The notes: generated by a model not told the origin, from the sequence alone. A stretch of 64,000 nucleotides of DNA from Candidatus Oscillochloris fontis (GCF_004138135.1 NZ_RYFD01000017.1:1-64000); one strand, 5' to 3'; shown: positions 16,585 through 25,011, numbered from the stretch's first letter. Made by a program: numbers and translations.

Positions 16585-17523
16585 TCACACACAATGGGTC
16601 GTGATCAGTTCCATCAAGAGACGCCGATGCTGTAGGCGCAGATCCTGATCACGGCTGGCAAAGGTGCGCTTCGATTCGAGAATATCGAGGCAGACCGCGA
16701 CAAAGCGCGGATCTTGGGTCGTCGGGCGCATTCCTTGAAGCGCCATAATACGCGCAATCATCATACCAGCCCGCATCGTCGGCATCTGAGTGAAGGCGCC
16801 CGTCTCCCGGTAGGCATGAATCAGGCTCACAACCCGGAGCGAGTCGTCGGGATCAATACCGGAGGCGGTGGCAACGATCATCGCCTCAGTTTCGAGATCA
16901 TAAAAATCGAGATCTATCGTGATCAGGCGATCATTCAGGGCGTCCTGAGTCTCATGCACCCCAGCATACTCCTGGGGGTTACTCGTGAAGATCGCACGGA
17001 ACTCTGGATGTACCCGAATATAGGATTCATCGCGGCTCGCGGTAGGCAGAACCAGCATACGCTCCTCAAGCACCGTGAGCAACACATTATTCGCCTCTGG
17101 GCGTGAGCGGGTAAACTCATCATAGATCAGGGTATACCCCTCACGACAGGCGGTTGTGAGGCGATTATCTACCCACTGCTGAACCGCATTCTCCTCGTAC
17201 TTCACCACCGAGTGGATGAAGCGATCCACCACCCGTCGGTAGCGATAGCCATGCTGGCCACCGATCAGGTCTGAGGCCGAAAACTCCTCATCACCGACAA
17301 TCAGCATGACCGGGCGGCCGATCTGGGCAGCAACATGGAGCGCCAGGGTTGTCTTGCCAGTCCCAGCCGGGCCACGAAAGTGGATCGGATAACCGGCTTG
17401 CAGGTAGATGACCGCACGCTCTGTCAGATCCTGGGTCGCTTGGGTGGCAACAAAACCGGCACTGGGGCGCAGAGCAATCGTAGCGCGGCTCTGCTCAGTC
17501 ATAGTACGTGCTGGGGCGGTCAT
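16585..17523 (-). CDS. gvpN: gas vesicle ATPase GvpN
   Basis: AAA+ ATPase of the MoxR/NorQ type in every gvp cluster. Walker A GPAGTGKTTL, IVGDEEFSASDLIGG, Walker B TLIYDEFTRS, sensor TSNPQEYAG and the sensor-2/lid region RDQDLRLQHRRLL are present. GvpN is thought to drive shell growth from bicones to cylinders. The ATG has AGGAA just upstream; an in-frame GTG 12 bases earlier overlaps that ribosome site. It follows the GvpC-like gene, reproducing the A-C-N order of cyanobacteria. Confidence 0.95.
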   Translation of the reverse strand: MTAPARTMTEQSRATIALRPSAGFVATQATQDLTERAVIYLQAGYPIHFRGPAGTGKTTLALHVAAQIGRPVMLIVGDEEFSASDLIGGQHGYRYRRVVDRFIHSVVKYEENAVQQWVDNRLTTACREGYTLIYDEFTRSRPEANNVLLTVLEERMLVLPTASRDESYIRVHPEFRAIFTSNPQEYAGVHETQDALNDRLITIDLDFYDLETEAMIVATASGIDPDDSLRVVSLIHAYRETGAFTQMPTMRAGMMIARIMALQGMRPTTQDPRFVAVCLDILESKRTFASRDQDLRLQHRRLLMELITTHCV

Positions 17524-17572
17524 GGGGTTCCTCACTGATCACGACAGGCAAACAACCATTCCAATTCTCGGA

Positions 17573-17611
17573 AGGAGGCAAGGATGATGAACTCCACCAT
17601 CCCTGCCTCCT
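17573..17611. terminator. hairpin between the gvpC-like gene and gvpN
   Basis: Arms AGGAGGCAAGGATG (17573-17586) and CATCCCTGCCTCCT (17598-17611) pair with a single G-T. The 14-bp stem has no run of U on the transcript, so it may stabilise the upstream mRNA or cause partial termination. Confidence 0.6.
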
Positions 17612-17638
17612 GGTAGTTACCCGATGTAGAGATGCGAT

Positions 17639-19585
17639 TTAATCGGACATACCGGCAAGGCTACGCGCCTGAACGATCCAATCTTCAACATTGGCCAGCC
17701 GTCCGGCATCACCAAGCGCCTTACGCAGATCCTCAGGGGTACTCAGCGCAAGTTGGATGTAGGTCGAGATCCCGGCGCGTTCTAAGCGCTGTTGGAGTGC
17801 CGGGCCAATACCGTGGATCGTGGTCAGATTATCACGGTAGGTACGGGTGAGTGGCAGATCAGCGGATTCCTCAGCCGCACGCGGCGACTTGGGGACGGTA
17901 TCGCCATGCAGGGTGAGCACCGCCGCACTCATTGCCTGATAGAGTGGCAGCATCTGACGCCGAACATCCTCGATCATCAGCAAGAAGATCTCGCGCTGCG
18001 CCGGGACGGAAGGCCAGGGCACCGCCTCCAACTCATGCGTCAGCATCTCGACATCATGTTGAAGTTCGCTCACCACCTCACCATAGTGTGTGCGCTCATC
18101 AATAGTGATCTGGTCAAGATGCGCGGTTGCCTTCGCCAAAAAGGGCTGAACCTGGGTCACCAAGGCGGAGACTAAGCCATGCAGTTGCTGCTGCTGGGCA
18201 TCATCATGCATCCCCTGTTCAAGCACCTTCAAGATCGCGGCACGTTTGGCCTGCACATCAGCAACAATATCCTCGTCGAGATCAGGTTGAGCCTCGGCTG
18301 GTGTAGCCTGAACCGTCTCGACGACGATAGGTTCAACCTCAGGGAGCGGCTCAGCTACCTCAGAAACAACCAGAGCGGACGCAGGTAGTGCAACTGAATC
18401 AGGCTCCGCAGGGGCGGATTCGGCTGGGGTTGGATCTGGTGCCAGCGAATTGGATGCAACCGCCGGTGCCGTTGGCTGGGGCGTGGGTGGGTAGGAGAGG
18501 ATCGCGGCCATACCACGAATACGCTCCTGGCGTTGGCGATACAACTCAGCCGCCTGAGCCGCCGCCATTTCAGCGCGCTGGGCTTGCAAGGTTGCCAGGT
18601 AGCCCATCACATCCTGACGCCGAGCGTGCAACTCAGTCACCCGCTGGGACTGGGCGGCGGTGGCACTTGCGTGACGTTCACGACTGATCGTCGTGATCAT
18701 TGAGGAGACATCATCATGCAACGCAGCCATCTCAGCCTCAAGCTGAGTACGCTGAGCCTGCGCCTGAGCGTCCAGATCCGCGCTATTGGTACGGCGCAAC
18801 TGGGCTACATCGGCACGTAACTGGGCCACATCGGCACGCAGGGCAATCATCGTAGCCTGAAGTTCTTCACGTTTAGCTTGCGTCTGGGCGTTTAAGGTCG
18901 CCCGTTCAGTTTGCAGCATCATGCGCACATCGGCACGTAGCGCAGCCATATTGGCATGAAGTTCTGCACGCTTGGACTGAGCCTGGGCAGAAAGATCATC
19001 ACTATTGCTACGGCGCATCGCCGCCACATCGGCACGCAACGCAGCCATACGCGCATCAAGCGCCTCACGCTGCGCACGCGCCATCGCCGCCACATCATCA
19101 CTATTAGCTCGGCGCAAGGTTGTCACCCCATCGCGCAAGGCCATACAATCGGCATACAAAGATTCACGCTGGGCTTGGGCTTGGGTAGCCAACTCAGCGC
19201 TATTGCTCTGGCGGAGGGCCGCCACATCAGCCCGCATCCCCATCACATCGGCACGCAGCGCAGCCATATTGGCATGAAGTTCTTCACGCTTGGACTGAGC
19301 CTGCGCAACCAGTGTCTCGGTATTGGTACGGAGCATTGTCGCCACATCATCACGCAACGCGGTACGGCCAGCCTGAAGCTGATCACGTTGGGCCTGGGCC
19401 TGGGCAGCCAAATCGGCACTGACGTCGGCGAGGGTATCCGCCACCGTCGCCTGCAACTCAGCGGCCTGGCGCTCAAGAAGTTGCCGCTGTTCAGCGACAG
19501 CCTGCTGCCGGGAGGATCGGTAGGCTTCGAGTTGTTGCTCGGCAGCCTTACGCACTTCGGCGGAACGGGAACGAGAAGCTCTCAC
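17639..19585 (-). CDS. GvpC-like protein: seven 33-residue-type repeats plus C-terminal helix-hairpin-helix
   Basis: Probable external scaffold of the gas vesicle. Residues 59-303 form seven tandem repeats beginning LxAQAQxxR; five are exactly 33 residues and two are 40 (33 plus one heptad, at 92-131 and 231-270). A 33-residue period is the hallmark of cyanobacterial GvpC, which wraps and stiffens the shell, and the gene sits between gvpA and gvpN as gvpC does. Beyond the repeats are another coil, a Pro/Ala/Glu-rich linker (about 370-440), a second helical region and, in the last 60 residues, a helix-hairpin-helix-like domain (IHGIGPALQQRLERAGI) not known in GvpC. At 648 residues it is three times GvpC's usual size. 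Start GTG with AGGAG. Confidence 0.75.
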   Translation of the reverse strand: MRASRSRSAEVRKAAEQQLEAYRSSRQQAVAEQRQLLERQAAELQATVADTLADVSADLAAQAQAQRDQLQAGRTALRDDVATMLRTNTETLVAQAQSKREELHANMAALRADVMGMRADVAALRQSNSAELATQAQAQRESLYADCMALRDGVTTLRRANSDDVAAMARAQREALDARMAALRADVAAMRRSNSDDLSAQAQSKRAELHANMAALRADVRMMLQTERATLNAQTQAKREELQATMIALRADVAQLRADVAQLRRTNSADLDAQAQAQRTQLEAEMAALHDDVSSMITTISRERHASATAAQSQRVTELHARRQDVMGYLATLQAQRAEMAAAQAAELYRQRQERIRGMAAILSYPPTPQPTAPAVASNSLAPDPTPAESAPAEPDSVALPASALVVSEVAEPLPEVEPIVVETVQATPAEAQPDLDEDIVADVQAKRAAILKVLEQGMHDDAQQQQLHGLVSALVTQVQPFLAKATAHLDQITIDERTHYGEVVSELQHDVEMLTHELEAVPWPSVPAQREIFLLMIEDVRRQMLPLYQAMSAAVLTLHGDTVPKSPRAAEESADLPLTRTYRDNLTTIHGIGPALQQRLERAGISTYIQLALSTPEDLRKALGDAGRLANVEDWIVQARSLAGMSD

Positions 19586-19660
19586 CGCACGTCTCCTTTG
19601 ACGAGATAGCAGATGATCCAGAGACTACACACGAACATCTTGATGGTCTCAAGTGGCGAT

Positions 19661-19697
19661 GTGCCAATGGAAGTGAGCGCGCAACTTCAATTGGCAC
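19661..19697. terminator. hairpin directly downstream of gvpA
   Basis: Arms GTGCCAATGGAAGT and ACTTCAATTGGCAC pair over 14 positions with one mismatch. Lying between gvpA and the GvpC-like gene, it could give excess monocistronic gvpA mRNA, as needed for the major shell protein. There is no U tract on the minus-strand transcript. Confidence 0.6.
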
Positions 19698-19710
19698 ACC
19701 ACCGAGCGCA

Positions 19711-19926
19711 CTAAGCGGCGGCAGAGGACGATGCGGTTAGACCGACGGCCTCAGCATACTTGAGATACGTATCTACACCGGCGATGACGATGCGGGCCTC
19801 AACCGCGAGCAGCTCGATGCCCACCAAGGACACGCGGACCCAAGCGTCAATAACGATACCTTTGTCTAGGATGCGATCCACGACTTCGGCCAGGCTGCTA
19901 GATGCGTTGACCTTCTCGACTGCCAT
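19711..19926 (-). CDS. gvpA: major gas vesicle structural protein GvpA
   Basis: Forms the ribbed, gas-permeable shell that gives buoyancy. 71 residues with the near-invariant GvpA core: [61 protein letters not shown] lies 6 bases before the ATG, the strongest ribosome site in the cluster, fitting a highly expressed protein; an in-frame upstream start is not needed. It is the only canonical gvpA in the window and heads the operon. A 44-bp array of four 11-bp units lies about 84 bases upstream. Confidence 0.97.
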   Translation of the reverse strand: MAVEKVNASSSLAEVVDRILDKGIVIDAWVRVSLVGIELLAVEARIVIAGVDTYLKYAEAVGLTASSSAAA

Positions 19927-20009
19927 ACCAAACCTCCTCGTAAACGTATAGCGGGAACTGTTGGGTGCGCTACCCAAGGTTATTAGACCGCAAAATAGGC
20001 ACCCTAGCT

Positions 20010-20053
20010 GTTAGGGCTGTGCAAGCGTTCTGTTAGGTTTACGTTAGGAAAAG
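20010..20053 (+). promoter_or_regulatory. four-unit 11-bp direct-repeat operator upstream of gvpA
   Basis: Read on the plus strand the units are GTTAGGGCTGT, GCAAGCGTTCT, GTTAGGTTTAC and GTTAGGAAAAG, in exact 11-base register. The same ordered four units occur upstream of the sensor kinase (22539-22582). An 11-bp direct-repeat period is typical of OmpR/PhoB-type regulators, and such a regulator is encoded next door. Its near end is about 84 bases from the gvpA start; TCTAAT on the minus strand (19982-19987) could be the -10. The units read away from gvpA, opposite to the kinase site. Confidence 0.7.
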
Positions 20054-20115
20054 ATAAAAATGAAGACAGGGCGAGGGCATTCCAATGGCCCAAATCCTGT
20101 CTGTAGTGCCAAGAT

Positions 20116-20826
20116 TTAGGCCACCTGTTCGGTACGCAGGATATAGCCATGGCGCGGAACGGTACAGATATGAACCGGGTGGCGCGGATCGGGTTCGATC
20201 TTCGCACGCAGATTCATCACATGCCAGCGAACCAAACCTGGCTCGGCTGTCTCAGGGGTATAATTCCAGACTTCACGCAGCAGACGTTCACTTGAGCAGA
20301 CCTCGTTGGGGTGGCGCATGAGGTAGCCAAGCAGATCAAACTCGGCAGGCGTAAGTTGGACCGGAGCGCCAGCGACTTCAGCTTGGCATGTGTGCAGATC
20401 GAGAGTCAGATTGCCTGCCCGTAGCACCGCAGTACGAGAACTGAGGTGGGGATTATTGGGGCTACGGCGCAACAACACCTTAATCCGAGCCTTCAATTCA
20501 CGCAGATCGAATGGCTTGGTCAGATAGTCATCGGCACCCTCTTCAAAGCCACGCAGACGATCTTCAATCGTATTACGTCCGGTAAGAAAGAGGATCGGCA
20601 CATCGGCCAGATTACTGCGGGTATGCAAGGTATGGCACAACGCAAAGCCATCCATTTTAGGCATCGCCACATCAAGAACGATCAGATCGGGGCGTTGGCG
20701 CTGGGCCATGTCCAGTGCCTCATCGCCATCATGGGCCATACGCACCGTATGCCCATCATCATAGAGTGATCGCCCAACCACCCAAAGCAGATCATCCTCA
20801 TCATCAACTAGCAGGATGTATGCCAT
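20116..20826 (-). CDS. OmpR/PhoB-family response regulator
   Basis: DNA-binding response regulator. The receiver domain (1-115) has the acidic pair in LLVDDEDD, the phospho-acceptor Asp in LIVLDVAMPKMDG, and TKPF with the conserved Lys. The C-terminal winged helix (about 135-235) has LTPAEFDLLGYLMRHPNEVCSSERLLREVW and RVHxxNLRAKIEPD-like text typical of the Trans_reg_C domain. The ATG has GGAGG 7 bases upstream and overlaps the preceding receiver gene by 19 bases, so the pair is translationally coupled. It is the likely binder of the 11-bp repeat operators that flank the operon. Confidence 0.93.
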   Translation of the reverse strand: MAYILLVDDEDDLLWVVGRSLYDDGHTVRMAHDGDEALDMAQRQRPDLIVLDVAMPKMDGFALCHTLHTRSNLADVPILFLTGRNTIEDRLRGFEEGADDYLTKPFDLRELKARIKVLLRRSPNNPHLSSRTAVLRAGNLTLDLHTCQAEVAGAPVQLTPAEFDLLGYLMRHPNEVCSSERLLREVWNYTPETAEPGLVRWHVMNLRAKIEPDPRHPVHICTVPRHGYILRTEQVA

Positions 20827-21203
20827 ACCCAAGCCTCCTGCTGTTGAGTCTCATCGGCAAACACGTGCTGGAGCATCGCTTGAACATCGGTACGCAAGAA
20901 GGGTTTGGCTAAAAACCCAACAAGCGGCACGTGGCTACGACACCAGTCCTCTTCATAATAGTAACCCGACATCATTACCATGCGGGTCTGTGGGCTGAGC
21001 GCATGGATCTGCTGGGCAAGATGAATCCCATGACTATCGGGCAAAATCGCATCAATGAAGGCTATGGTAACGTCATACTGCACGACAAAATCGAGTGCGG
21101 CAGCCCCCGAACCCACCGCAGTCACAGTCACACCATCGGCCTTCAACATACGCTCAAGCGCCCAACAGAGATCTGGTTCATCATCAATGATGAGAATATG
21201 CAT
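20808..21203 (-). CDS. stand-alone receiver-domain response regulator
   Basis: A single CheY-like receiver of 131 residues: IIDDEPDLCWALE, phospho-acceptor Asp in TIAFIDAILPDSHG, MMSGYYYEED and Lys in LAKPFLRTD. No output domain, so it probably acts by protein contact or as a phosphate relay or sink between the kinase and the OmpR-type regulator that overlaps its end. It starts 8 bases after the kinase stop. Confidence 0.9.
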   Translation of the reverse strand: MHILIIDDEPDLCWALERMLKADGVTVTAVGSGAAALDFVVQYDVTIAFIDAILPDSHGIHLAQQIHALSPQTRMVMMSGYYYEEDWCRSHVPLVGFLAKPFLRTDVQAMLQHVFADETQQQEAWVWHTSC

Positions 21204-21211
21204 AATCCCTC

Positions 21212-22459
21212 TTAATCGCTCACCGGTAGTCGAATGACAAAGGTAGCACCTTTGTCTGGCTCGCTTACAACCTCAAGTGTGCCCTGATGCTGCTGAATAA
21301 TGCTATAACTGATCGAAAGACCAAGCCCTGTTCCCTTACCAACGGTTCGTGTCGTAAAGAAGGGGTCAAAGATCTTAGCGGCATGTTCTTTGGTAATGCC
21401 ATGGCCAGTATCGCAAAAGCGCAGTTCGACATGATCTCCGCTCAAGCGCGTAGTAACCGTCAGTTGCCCACCTTGGGGCATCGCGTTACAAGCATTCAGG
21501 ATGAGATTGGTAAAGACCTGCTGAAGCAGTTCTGGATTGCCATAGAGACGTGGAACATCCGGTGAAAAGTCACGTCTCAAAGTCACCTGTGAGACCAGCA
21601 TTTGGTGACTCAACAGATTAAACGTATCTTCGAGCGTGGCATGGATATTGAGTGGACGGAATCGTTCTTGGGGTGGATGGGAAAATTTGAGCAATTGTTC
21701 AATAATTAATGAGGCGCGTTGGGCCGACGTGACAATTTTTTGGACACACTGTTGGCGTAGGTCGGGGTCATCAGGATGATCTTCGAGCAACTGGGCACTC
21801 GCGGCGATGATCGCCAACGGATTACGGATCTCGTGGGCGATCCCACCCGCCATCACGCCCAACGAGGCAATCTTCGCCGACTGGGCTAGTTGGGCCTCCA
21901 AGCGACGGCGCTCGATATCATCCTCCATGAGTAAGAGTGCCGCCGTCTGACGCTCAGCGATCAGTGAGACAAACCAGAGGTCGTCGCAGGTAAAATCGTG
22001 CTGGATAGCTGCGGTACGAGCGAGGTAGAGCACCCCATGCACCTGATCACCGATTACCATCGGCACACAGAGCACCGAACGCAACGCATGTTGTTCGATC
22101 TCGGCAACAAGCGACGCAGGTAAGTCGGGATTGTGCGGGAATAGGATCGGACGACACTGCTGGGCAACCCAGCCAGCGACACCCGCCCCGACATGGATTG
22201 TCGGCGACAGTGGGGTTGGTGGAGGAACGCCCAGTTCTGCGGACACAGACAGCATGCTGCGTTCAGGATCATACTGCATGAACGCAGCATAATCAGCCTG
22301 AGTCGCCTCAGTGAGCACCTTTAGAAGATCGAGATCCAAGGTTGCGGGGTTACGGTGGGAGAAGAAAAAATGTTGCCAGCAATGGAAGAGCGACTCCAAG
22401 GTTGGGTGCCATGTGCGCTCGACAAGTGGTGGTGATATGGGTAGATTCTGGCTTGTCAT
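21212..22459 (-). CDS. GAF-domain sensor histidine kinase
   Basis: Soluble sensor kinase, no transmembrane helix. A GAF domain spans about 50-185 (GAGVAGWVAQ, RSVLCVPMVIGDQVHGVLYLA). The HisKA domain has the intact H-box GGIAHEIRNPLAII. The ATPase domain has NLILNACNAMPQGG, FCDTGHGI, FDPFFTTR and GTGLGLSISYSII. The signal is not evident; GAF may bind a small molecule or chromophore. First gene of the kinase, receiver, OmpR operon that runs toward gvpA. ATG chosen with GAGAG upstream. A four-unit 11-bp repeat array lies 80 bases upstream, suggesting autoregulation. Confidence 0.93.
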   Translation of the reverse strand: MTSQNLPISPPLVERTWHPTLESLFHCWQHFFFSHRNPATLDLDLLKVLTEATQADYAAFMQYDPERSMLSVSAELGVPPPTPLSPTIHVGAGVAGWVAQQCRPILFPHNPDLPASLVAEIEQHALRSVLCVPMVIGDQVHGVLYLARTAAIQHDFTCDDLWFVSLIAERQTAALLLMEDDIERRRLEAQLAQSAKIASLGVMAGGIAHEIRNPLAIIAASAQLLEDHPDDPDLRQQCVQKIVTSAQRASLIIEQLLKFSHPPQERFRPLNIHATLEDTFNLLSHQMLVSQVTLRRDFSPDVPRLYGNPELLQQVFTNLILNACNAMPQGGQLTVTTRLSGDHVELRFCDTGHGITKEHAAKIFDPFFTTRTVGKGTGLGLSISYSIIQQHQGTLEVVSEPDKGATFVIRLPVSD

Positions 22460-22538
22460 CGCTGACTCTCTACGATAGGCGGCAGCGAGATTGGCGCGTC
22501 TCGGTGCCACAAATAGTACCGATCAACATAGCATATAA

Positions 22539-22582
22539 CCGGCCCTAACGCAACCCTAACGGAAGTCTTGCGTAGCACTAAC
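22539..22582 (-). promoter_or_regulatory. four-unit 11-bp direct-repeat operator upstream of the sensor kinase
   Basis: Read on the minus strand the units are GTTAGTGCTAC, GCAAGACTTCC, GTTAGGGTTGC and GTTAGGGCCGG. They match the array at 20010-20053 unit by unit, about 31 of 44 positions, in the same order. The near end is 80 bases from the kinase start codon. Likely site for the OmpR-type regulator of the same operon. Confidence 0.7.
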
Positions 22583-22848
22583 ACCGATAATGACAATCTT
22601 CGTGTGTAATAGAAAGCAGCAATAATACCCTCTGGGATCAGTACCTCGTTCCCAAGAGTCCGCTGTGATCAGCGAACCCAACGACTACGTCCCCGATCAG
22701 TGCCGCCACAGTTCGTGCCTGACGGAACCCAGCCCAGAGCGAATCACACGATAGATCTGGTGTAGGGGCATCCAGTAGGGATGGTACGATCCCCCGCTTC
22801 ATCATACAATGCGTCAAGTGCAGGTAGTGAGTGCCTGAGGAGATGGCA
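22583..22848. other. divergent intergenic region, no gene seen
   Basis: Separates the kinase operon from the cobalamin-sensor operon. No open frame of note and no clear -35/-10 pair was found on the plus strand. GATCAGTGCCGCCACAGTTC at about 22696 only loosely recalls a B12-box, so no cobalamin riboswitch is called. GAGGAG at the right end is the ribosome site of the next gene. Confidence 0.5.
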
Positions 22849-24990
22849 ATGACCCAACCGACAAACGCCGTCACACCGCGAAGCGCCGTAGGCCCTTCTC
22901 TCGCCAAGCTGGTAAGCCACATCCCCGCCGAACAGCATTGGCGTCGTCAGGCTGATGAGCTGATCGTCATTGGTCGGCAGATGGAATTGATGGCACAAGA
23001 GCAGGGTCGCAGTGCACAGGTCATGCTGGGGACGCTGCGCTTCTCGCTCTTTCGGATGCACCAGGGACGGATCGCGCAGTTAGCTCCGTATTGCCAAAGT
23101 GTGACGGTCTATGGCGAGGCGGATGTGGCACCACCGGACATCCCTGGAGTGACATTCGTTTCGGTACCACCGGGCGCACCAATGAGCCAGGAGTGGTTCT
23201 TGGTCGTAGATAGCCCAGGGTTCTGGGGGGCGCTGATCGCGCATGCGAGCCAGGATCGGGCAGATGGAGGAGCGCGGCGGTATCTGTTCGATGGCGTACT
23301 AACGACTGATGAGCGCGTGGTAAGCCGGGCCAGCCTGCTCTTGAGCCTCGCGAGCGGGAAGGGTGCCACCGTCACCGCCGAGCGTGACGCGATGGCGAAC
23401 CAGGCGCGCTGGGGACACTTGTCCTACAGCCTCGTGACCCACCCGGAGGCGCATCGGCTCGAGCTGCTGGGCTGTCTGATTGACATGCCCGACATCCACG
23501 CGCTGCTCTCGATTCCTTCGTTTGGCCTCGACACGATGGGGCCAGAGGCGATGAAGGTGTTGCGACGCTACTGCGGAACCTTGGGCGAGGTTCTCTACCG
23601 TGCGGAGGGCACCACGCTGGTTCCGGTTGCCTGGGGGAATGCCCAGCGCCCCCCAAACCAGCCGATCAATACGGGTGCCGCTGGTCAAGCATTTACCAAA
23701 GGTAGCCTGATCCTGAATCGGCTCCAGCCAAGTGATCCTGAGCAGGCGCTCTTCAACAATGCCAACTCCATGTCGGCGATTCCGCTCTTTGTGAGTGGTT
23801 CACCGTGGGGGGTATTGTTGGTCGGTCAGCCTGAATATGATCCAGAGAAGTCGCTGACCACCACCGCAACGGTAGGGATTGCGGCCATGCTGGAGCAGGT
23901 GATCGAGGCAAACCCATCAGCCGCGATAGCACCAGCATCAGCGGCGGCACCGGCCTACACGCCGCCTGCGGCACCGGCCTACACGCCACCGGCGGCACCG
24001 GCCTATACGCCACCGGCGGCACCAGCCTACACGCCGCCTGCGGCTCCGGCCTACACACCACCGGCGGCTCCGGCCTACACGCAGCCCAGCCAACCGAGCT
24101 TCCCCAGCCAGCCGGCGAGTGGGGTCTTCCCGACCAGCCCAGCGACACCAGGAAGCCCAGCGGCTCCGCCCATGCCGATTATGCCATCGGCACCCACCTT
24201 GCCGCCCCGTCCATCAATTCTGGCACCGCAGCACAACCAGTCCACAACCTTCGGGCTACCGACATGGATGAAGGCACCTGGCCGCAGTGGGCCGGGGGGC
24301 ACAGGCCCGGCAGCCGCACCACCCGCCGAGGGGCCGAGTGTGCGCAGTTGGCCAGTATTGCGCCAGCGCCTCTTTAGTGCCTTGGTCGCCTACGACCAGC
24401 AGGCAGCCGAACAGGTCTGGAGTGAGGCGGTTGGGATCTACTCACCAGAGCAGATCTGTAATGAGTTGCTCACACCGGTGCAGGTTGAGATCGGGAACGG
24501 CTGGCACCGTGGCGAAGTCAGTGTAGCCTCCGAGCACTTTAGTAGCCGCTTCGTGCAGAGCAAGTTGCTCAGTCTCTTCAACACATCAACCGATCACATC
24601 AATGGGCCAACCGCAATTGTGGCATGTGCCCAGGGAGAGTTGCACGAGATCGGGGCGATCATGATCAGCCTCTTCCTGCGTTGGGGCGGATTCCATGTGA
24701 TCTACCTGGGGCAGAATGTGCCCAACTCGACCATCGAAGAGATGGTCGCCCAACTCAACCCACAGGTCTTGGCGCTCTCGGCAGCCACAGTTGCCGCCGC
24801 CAATGGCCTGATCGCCGCCAGCCAGATCATCGCCCAACTGCCAGCCCCGCGACCGTTCTTCATGTATGGCGGCTTCGCCTTCTGGGATCGTGACGATCTG
24901 CGCAATCGGGTACAGAATGGCTTCTACTTCCAGGGCGATATACGCCAAATCGCCCGCATTGTCGCTGAACAGATGAACCAGAACGCCTGA
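22849..24990 (+). CDS. DICT-GAF-cobalamin-binding sensor protein with CarH-type photoreceptor residues
   Basis: Predicted soluble sensor. The N-terminal 180 residues resemble a DICT sensory domain; a GAF-like domain follows (about 200-355: YRAEGTTLVPVAWG, MSAIPLFVSGSPWGVLLVGQP). Then comes a linker with six PAAPAYTP repeats (about 365-410). The C-terminal 210 residues are a helical cap plus Rossmann B12-binding domain. Key residues match the Thermus CarH light sensor: W552-H553 and E562-H563 (the Wx9EH motif; W131, H132, E141 and H142 in CarH) and the lower axial ligand H599 in GELHEIG (CarH H177). It carries no MerR DNA-binding domain, so output must go through partners. Start ATG with GAGGAG at 6 bases. 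First gene of a seven-gene operon. Confidence 0.8.
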   Translation: MTQPTNAVTPRSAVGPSLAKLVSHIPAEQHWRRQADELIVIGRQMELMAQEQGRSAQVMLGTLRFSLFRMHQGRIAQLAPYCQSVTVYGEADVAPPDIPGVTFVSVPPGAPMSQEWFLVVDSPGFWGALIAHASQDRADGGARRYLFDGVLTTDERVVSRASLLLSLASGKGATVTAERDAMANQARWGHLSYSLVTHPEAHRLELLGCLIDMPDIHALLSIPSFGLDTMGPEAMKVLRRYCGTLGEVLYRAEGTTLVPVAWGNAQRPPNQPINTGAAGQAFTKGSLILNRLQPSDPEQALFNNANSMSAIPLFVSGSPWGVLLVGQPEYDPEKSLTTTATVGIAAMLEQVIEANPSAAIAPASAAAPAYTPPAAPAYTPPAAPAYTPPAAPAYTPPAAPAYTPPAAPAYTQPSQPSFPSQPASGVFPTSPATPGSPAAPPMPIMPSAPTLPPRPSILAPQHNQSTTFGLPTWMKAPGRSGPGGTGPAAAPPAEGPSVRSWPVLRQRLFSALVAYDQQAAEQVWSEAVGIYSPEQICNELLTPVQVEIGNGWHRGEVSVASEHFSSRFVQSKLLSLFNTSTDHINGPTAIVACAQGELHEIGAIMISLFLRWGGFHVIYLGQNVPNSTIEEMVAQLNPQVLALSAATVAAANGLIAASQIIAQLPAPRPFFMYGGFAFWDRDDLRNRVQNGFYFQGDIRQIARIVAEQMNQNA

Positions 24991-25011
24991 TCGCAGCCGA
25001 TGGAGTAACTC

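Noticed and set aside
18956-19609. Long reading frame on the plus strand opposite the GvpC-like gene
   Set aside because: It mirrors the repetitive coding sequence of the minus-strand gene and has no ribosome site or recognisable domain.
22690-22848. Cobalamin riboswitch upstream of the B12-binding sensor gene
   Set aside because: Only a loose GCCACAG resemblance to a B12-box was found; the rest of the consensus and a pairing terminator were not visible.
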